Below are positions 61,660 to 64,000 of a stretch of 64,000 bases of DNA, piece by piece. The notes beneath the pieces were generated by a model that ran no database searches, was not told the DNA's origin, and saw only the letters and a list, made by a program, of their open reading frames with translations. A program made the position numbers and the translations under genes. Source of the DNA: an uncultured Thiohalocapsa sp. (GTDB taxonomy: Bacteria > Pseudomonadota > Gammaproteobacteria > Chromatiales > Chromatiaceae); contig NZ_CAJXYK010000012.1 of assembly GCF_913063425.1 (NCBI RefSeq), forward strand, positions 62,001-126,000. The letters are read 5' to 3'. Position 1 is the stretch's first letter; each line of letters starts with the position of its first letter.

Positions 61660-62031
61660 TCAGGGCTCCATACCGAGCCGATTCAGGTTCTCTTCCGCAA
61701 GCACGCTGAGCGGTTTGCCGAGCTCTGCGGGGATGTTGGAGCGCGCTGCCGTCGCACTGGTGCCGGACTCGATCACGCGGTTGTACATCTCCCGAGCCTC
61801 GGCCTCGCGGCCGGTCTGCTGATACACCACGCCGAGATTCAACAAAGCGTAGGGGTTGTCAGCATCGGCATCCAAGGCGTCCAGGAGGTCTGCCTCGGCT
61901 TCGGACCATTGCTGGTTCACGATGTGCTCGTAGCCGCTTTGCACCAACGCGCTGTTTTGAGTCGTTGGCATCGCGCAGCCACCGAGGGCGAGGATCAAGG
62001 ACGCTGCGGGCAAGAGGCGTTTCGTCGTCAT
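61660..62031 (-). CDS. TPR-containing lipoprotein
   Basis: The 123-residue product starts MTTKRLLPAASLILALGGCA at 62031, with a lipobox (LGGC) for lipidation, so it is membrane anchored. The mature part has TPR helices (SGYEHIVNQQWSEAEADLLD, then NPYALLNLGVVYQQTGREAE). It may act as an assembly or scaffold protein. The function is unknown. It is convergent with the 60724 gene and the gap between them is 363 bases. Confidence 0.82.
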   Translation of the reverse strand: MTTKRLLPAASLILALGGCAMPTTQNSALVQSGYEHIVNQQWSEAEADLLDALDADADNPYALLNLGVVYQQTGREAEAREMYNRVIESGTSATAARSNIPAELGKPLSVLAEENLNRLGMEP

Positions 62032-62292
62032 GTCGTTCTCCACGGATCAGGTACGCCCATGATGTGGGGTTATGGGCCAAACGTCGTGGTGAGAGCGTAA
62101 ATCAACTTAGGTGAATAAGCACGCACTTCTATGGTGCTTTAACTTCACAATGTCCTAAGCAAAAGCCTTACCTCAGCACTCCCCGGAAGTGGTCCGATAA
62201 GCGGTGTCAGCAAGCCCCTCGCGCAGAGGACGCGTGTCCCGCAAGGCCGGGCAATCTCGCAGTATGGGCAGCACCGGCTATGCTGGGAGGTC

Positions 62293-63504
62293 TCACGCGA
62301 TCGCCTCGCGCGTCTGGCGGGCGATCTCCAGTTCTTCGTCGGTGGGGACAACGAGCACGGCGACACGGCTCTCCCGACGGGACACCCACCCGGCCTCGCC
62401 CTGCACCCCCGCGTTCGCGTCGATGTCGAGCTCGACCCCCAGATGCGCCAGCTCGGCACACGCGCACTCGCGGACTGCGGCATCGTTCTCGCCGATGCCA
62501 CCCGTGAAGACCAGGGCATCGACGCGGCCCAGGATCGCGGCATAGGCACCGATATATTTCTTCAGGCGGTGGCAGGCGACCCCGAGGGCCAGCTCCGCAT
62601 CCTCGTCGCCGGTCTCGGCGAGGCGATGCACTTCGCGCATGTCATTGACGCCGCACAGTCCCAGCAGGCCGCTCTGGCGGTTCAGCAGGTCGTCCAGGGT
62701 GTCGTTGTCGAAGCCCAGGTGGCGGTGGAGATAGAAGTGGACGGCCGGGTCGATGTCACCACAGCGCGACCCCATCACCAGCCCTTCCAGCGGCGTCATG
62801 CCCATGGAGGTATCGATGCTGGCACCGTCGCGAATCGCCGTCGCGCTGGCCCCATTACCCAGGTGCAGGGTGATCAGGTTGCAGTGGGATAAGGGCTTGC
62901 CGAGCATGGCCGCTGCTTCCTTGGCCACGTAATGGTGGGACGTGCCGTGGAAGCCGTAGCGGCGCACATGGTGCTCACGGTAGAGGTACCCCGGAATCGC
63001 ATAGCGGTACGCGGTGCGCGGCATGGTCTGATGGAAGGCCGTGTCGAACACGGCGACCTGGGGCACGCCCGGGAACAGCTCCCGAGCCACCAGGATGCCG
63101 TCGAGATTGGCCGGATTGTGCAGCGGCGCCAGCGGAATCATCTGCCGGATGGCGGCGATGACATCGTCATCCACCAGCGTCGGCGCGTGGAAGGCCTCAC
63201 CCCCGTGCACCACCCGATGGCCGACGGCGCGGAGCTCGCCAACGCCGGCGAGGCTGCCGGTCTCCTGCAGCACTTGGGCGATGCGCTCGATGCCCGCGTG
63301 GTGTGAGGGAATCTCGCCGGGGTCGTCCCGCGTCTGCGGCTCCCCGCCGTCGCCCTGCCAACTGAGGCGCAAAGACGCACCGGACTCACCAATGCGCGTG
63401 GCGGCACCCTGGGCCGCCGGCTGCCAATGGTCCGCGGCCTCATCCACCGCGAACAGCCGGAACTTGATGGACGAGCTGCCGGAGTTCAGCACCAGAATCT
63501 TCAT
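62293..63504 (-). CDS. ackA: Acetate kinase
   Basis: Makes acetyl phosphate and ADP from acetate and ATP, reversibly, with Pta. The product has 403 residues (start at 63504, or one codon earlier at 63507). Signature blocks are MKILVLNSGSSSIKFRLF, VFDTAFHQTMPRTAYRYAIP, NLITLHLGNGASATAIRDG and ALVFTGGIGENDAAVRECA. pta ends 16 bases before the start on the same strand, so the two are one operon. Confidence 0.97.
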   Translation of the reverse strand: MKILVLNSGSSSIKFRLFAVDEAADHWQPAAQGAATRIGESGASLRLSWQGDGGEPQTRDDPGEIPSHHAGIERIAQVLQETGSLAGVGELRAVGHRVVHGGEAFHAPTLVDDDVIAAIRQMIPLAPLHNPANLDGILVARELFPGVPQVAVFDTAFHQTMPRTAYRYAIPGYLYREHHVRRYGFHGTSHHYVAKEAAAMLGKPLSHCNLITLHLGNGASATAIRDGASIDTSMGMTPLEGLVMGSRCGDIDPAVHFYLHRHLGFDNDTLDDLLNRQSGLLGLCGVNDMREVHRLAETGDEDAELALGVACHRLKKYIGAYAAILGRVDALVFTGGIGENDAAVRECACAELAHLGVELDIDANAGVQGEAGWVSRRESRVAVLVVPTDEELEIARQTREAIA

Positions 63505-63519
63505 CAATTCCTCCCCTGC

Positions 63520-64000
63520 TCAGACCTCGGCGACGAGCCGCTGCTCGACCTCCGCCGCTTCCTCCACCGCCTTCTGTGCCTGAATGGCGGTGATGGTGAC
63601 GGTGTTGACGATGTCCGTCACGGTACAGCCGCGGCTCAGATCGTTCACCGGTTTGTTCAGACCCTGCAGCACCGGCCCGATGGCCACCGCCCCGGCGCTG
63701 CGCTGCACGGCCTTGTAGGTGTTGTTGCCGGTGTTCAGGTCCGGGAATATGAACACCGTGGCCTGCCCGGCCACCTCGCTGTCCGGCAGCTTGGAGCGGG
63801 CGACACTGGCATCCACCGCGGCATCGTACTGGATCGGGCCTTCGATTTTCAGATCCGGCCGGCGTGCGCGGGCGATGCGCGCCGCCTCACGCACCCGCTC
63901 CACGTCCTCGCCCTTGCCCGATGCGCCGGTGGAATAGGACAGCATCGCCACCCGCGGCTCGATGCCGAAGGCCGCCGCCGTGCCGGCGGACGTAATGGCG
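63520..64000 (-). CDS. pta: Phosphate acetyltransferase (C-terminal part)
   Basis: Converts acetyl-CoA and phosphate to acetyl phosphate. Only the last 160 residues are in the window. The gene continues past the right edge. The PTA-type domain is clear: [58 protein letters not shown] and [18 protein letters not shown]. It lies just upstream of ackA. Whether the full protein has the long N-terminal regulatory half cannot be seen. Confidence 0.95.
   Translation of the reverse strand, partial: AITSAGTAAAFGIEPRVAMLSYSTGASGKGEDVERVREAARIARARRPDLKIEGPIQYDAAVDASVARSKLPDSEVAGQATVFIFPDLNTGNNTYKAVQRSAGAVAIGPVLQGLNKPVNDLSRGCTVTDIVNTVTITAIQAQKAVEEAAEVEQRLVAEV

Overview
The window is GC-rich, densely coded bacterial chromosome, most likely from a gammaproteobacterium. 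The evidence is an EF-P with the lysine-modification motif next to epmA, a lapB-pyrF-galU block, carAB, greA, a TrxC/CnoX pair, CysZ and an ackA-pta pair. CowN (a nitrogenase-protection protein), betaine-lipid genes and ergothioneine genes suggest a purple-sulfur-type or halophilic relative such as Ectothiorhodospiraceae. That placement is an inference. I saw no tRNA, rRNA, CRISPR array, intact insertion sequence or prophage.

Layout. 1-2291: a partial secreted protein with an acidic tail, running off the left edge. 2292-3883: a non-coding or degenerate stretch. 3884-11203: a complete urea ABC importer, urtABCDE, read leftwards. It is interrupted by two accessory genes: a 53-aa ORF that copies the UrtD N-terminus, and a DUF29 gene between urtD and urtE. 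Upstream lie a sigma-54 promoter match and an NtrC-type palindrome at proper spacing. 11427-16314: epmA-efp, membrane and hydrolase genes, and greA. 16543-21067: carB and carA. 21422-22839: divergent thioredoxin genes. 23064-31000: mostly housekeeping genes (galU, pyrF, lapB) with a diguanylate cyclase, an SDR, a SPOR protein and small secreted proteins.

31045-39706 is a vitamin B12 region. It holds cobS, cobC, cobT, cobU and btuB, with an intact cobalamin riboswitch ahead of btuB. An array of seven 11-12 bp repeats sits between the riboswitch and the btuB start. 39992-46509 holds two large signalling proteins: a CheB-CheR-PAS fusion and a five-PAS GGDEF-EAL protein.

48840-53549 groups btaA, btaB, egtB and egtD. 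BtaA/BtaB make the betaine lipid DGTS, and EgtB/EgtD make the ergothioneine precursor. All four depend on S-adenosylmethionine or its trimethylated product. 53673-55145 is malQ. 55625-55921 is cowN, preceded by a second sigma-54-like site. The right end carries small secreted proteins, a SirB1-type protein, cysZ, a TPR lipoprotein, ackA and the 3' end of pta. The nitrogen theme (urea import under apparent NtrC/sigma-54 control, and CowN) is the clearest functional link across the window. No urease or nif genes lie inside it.
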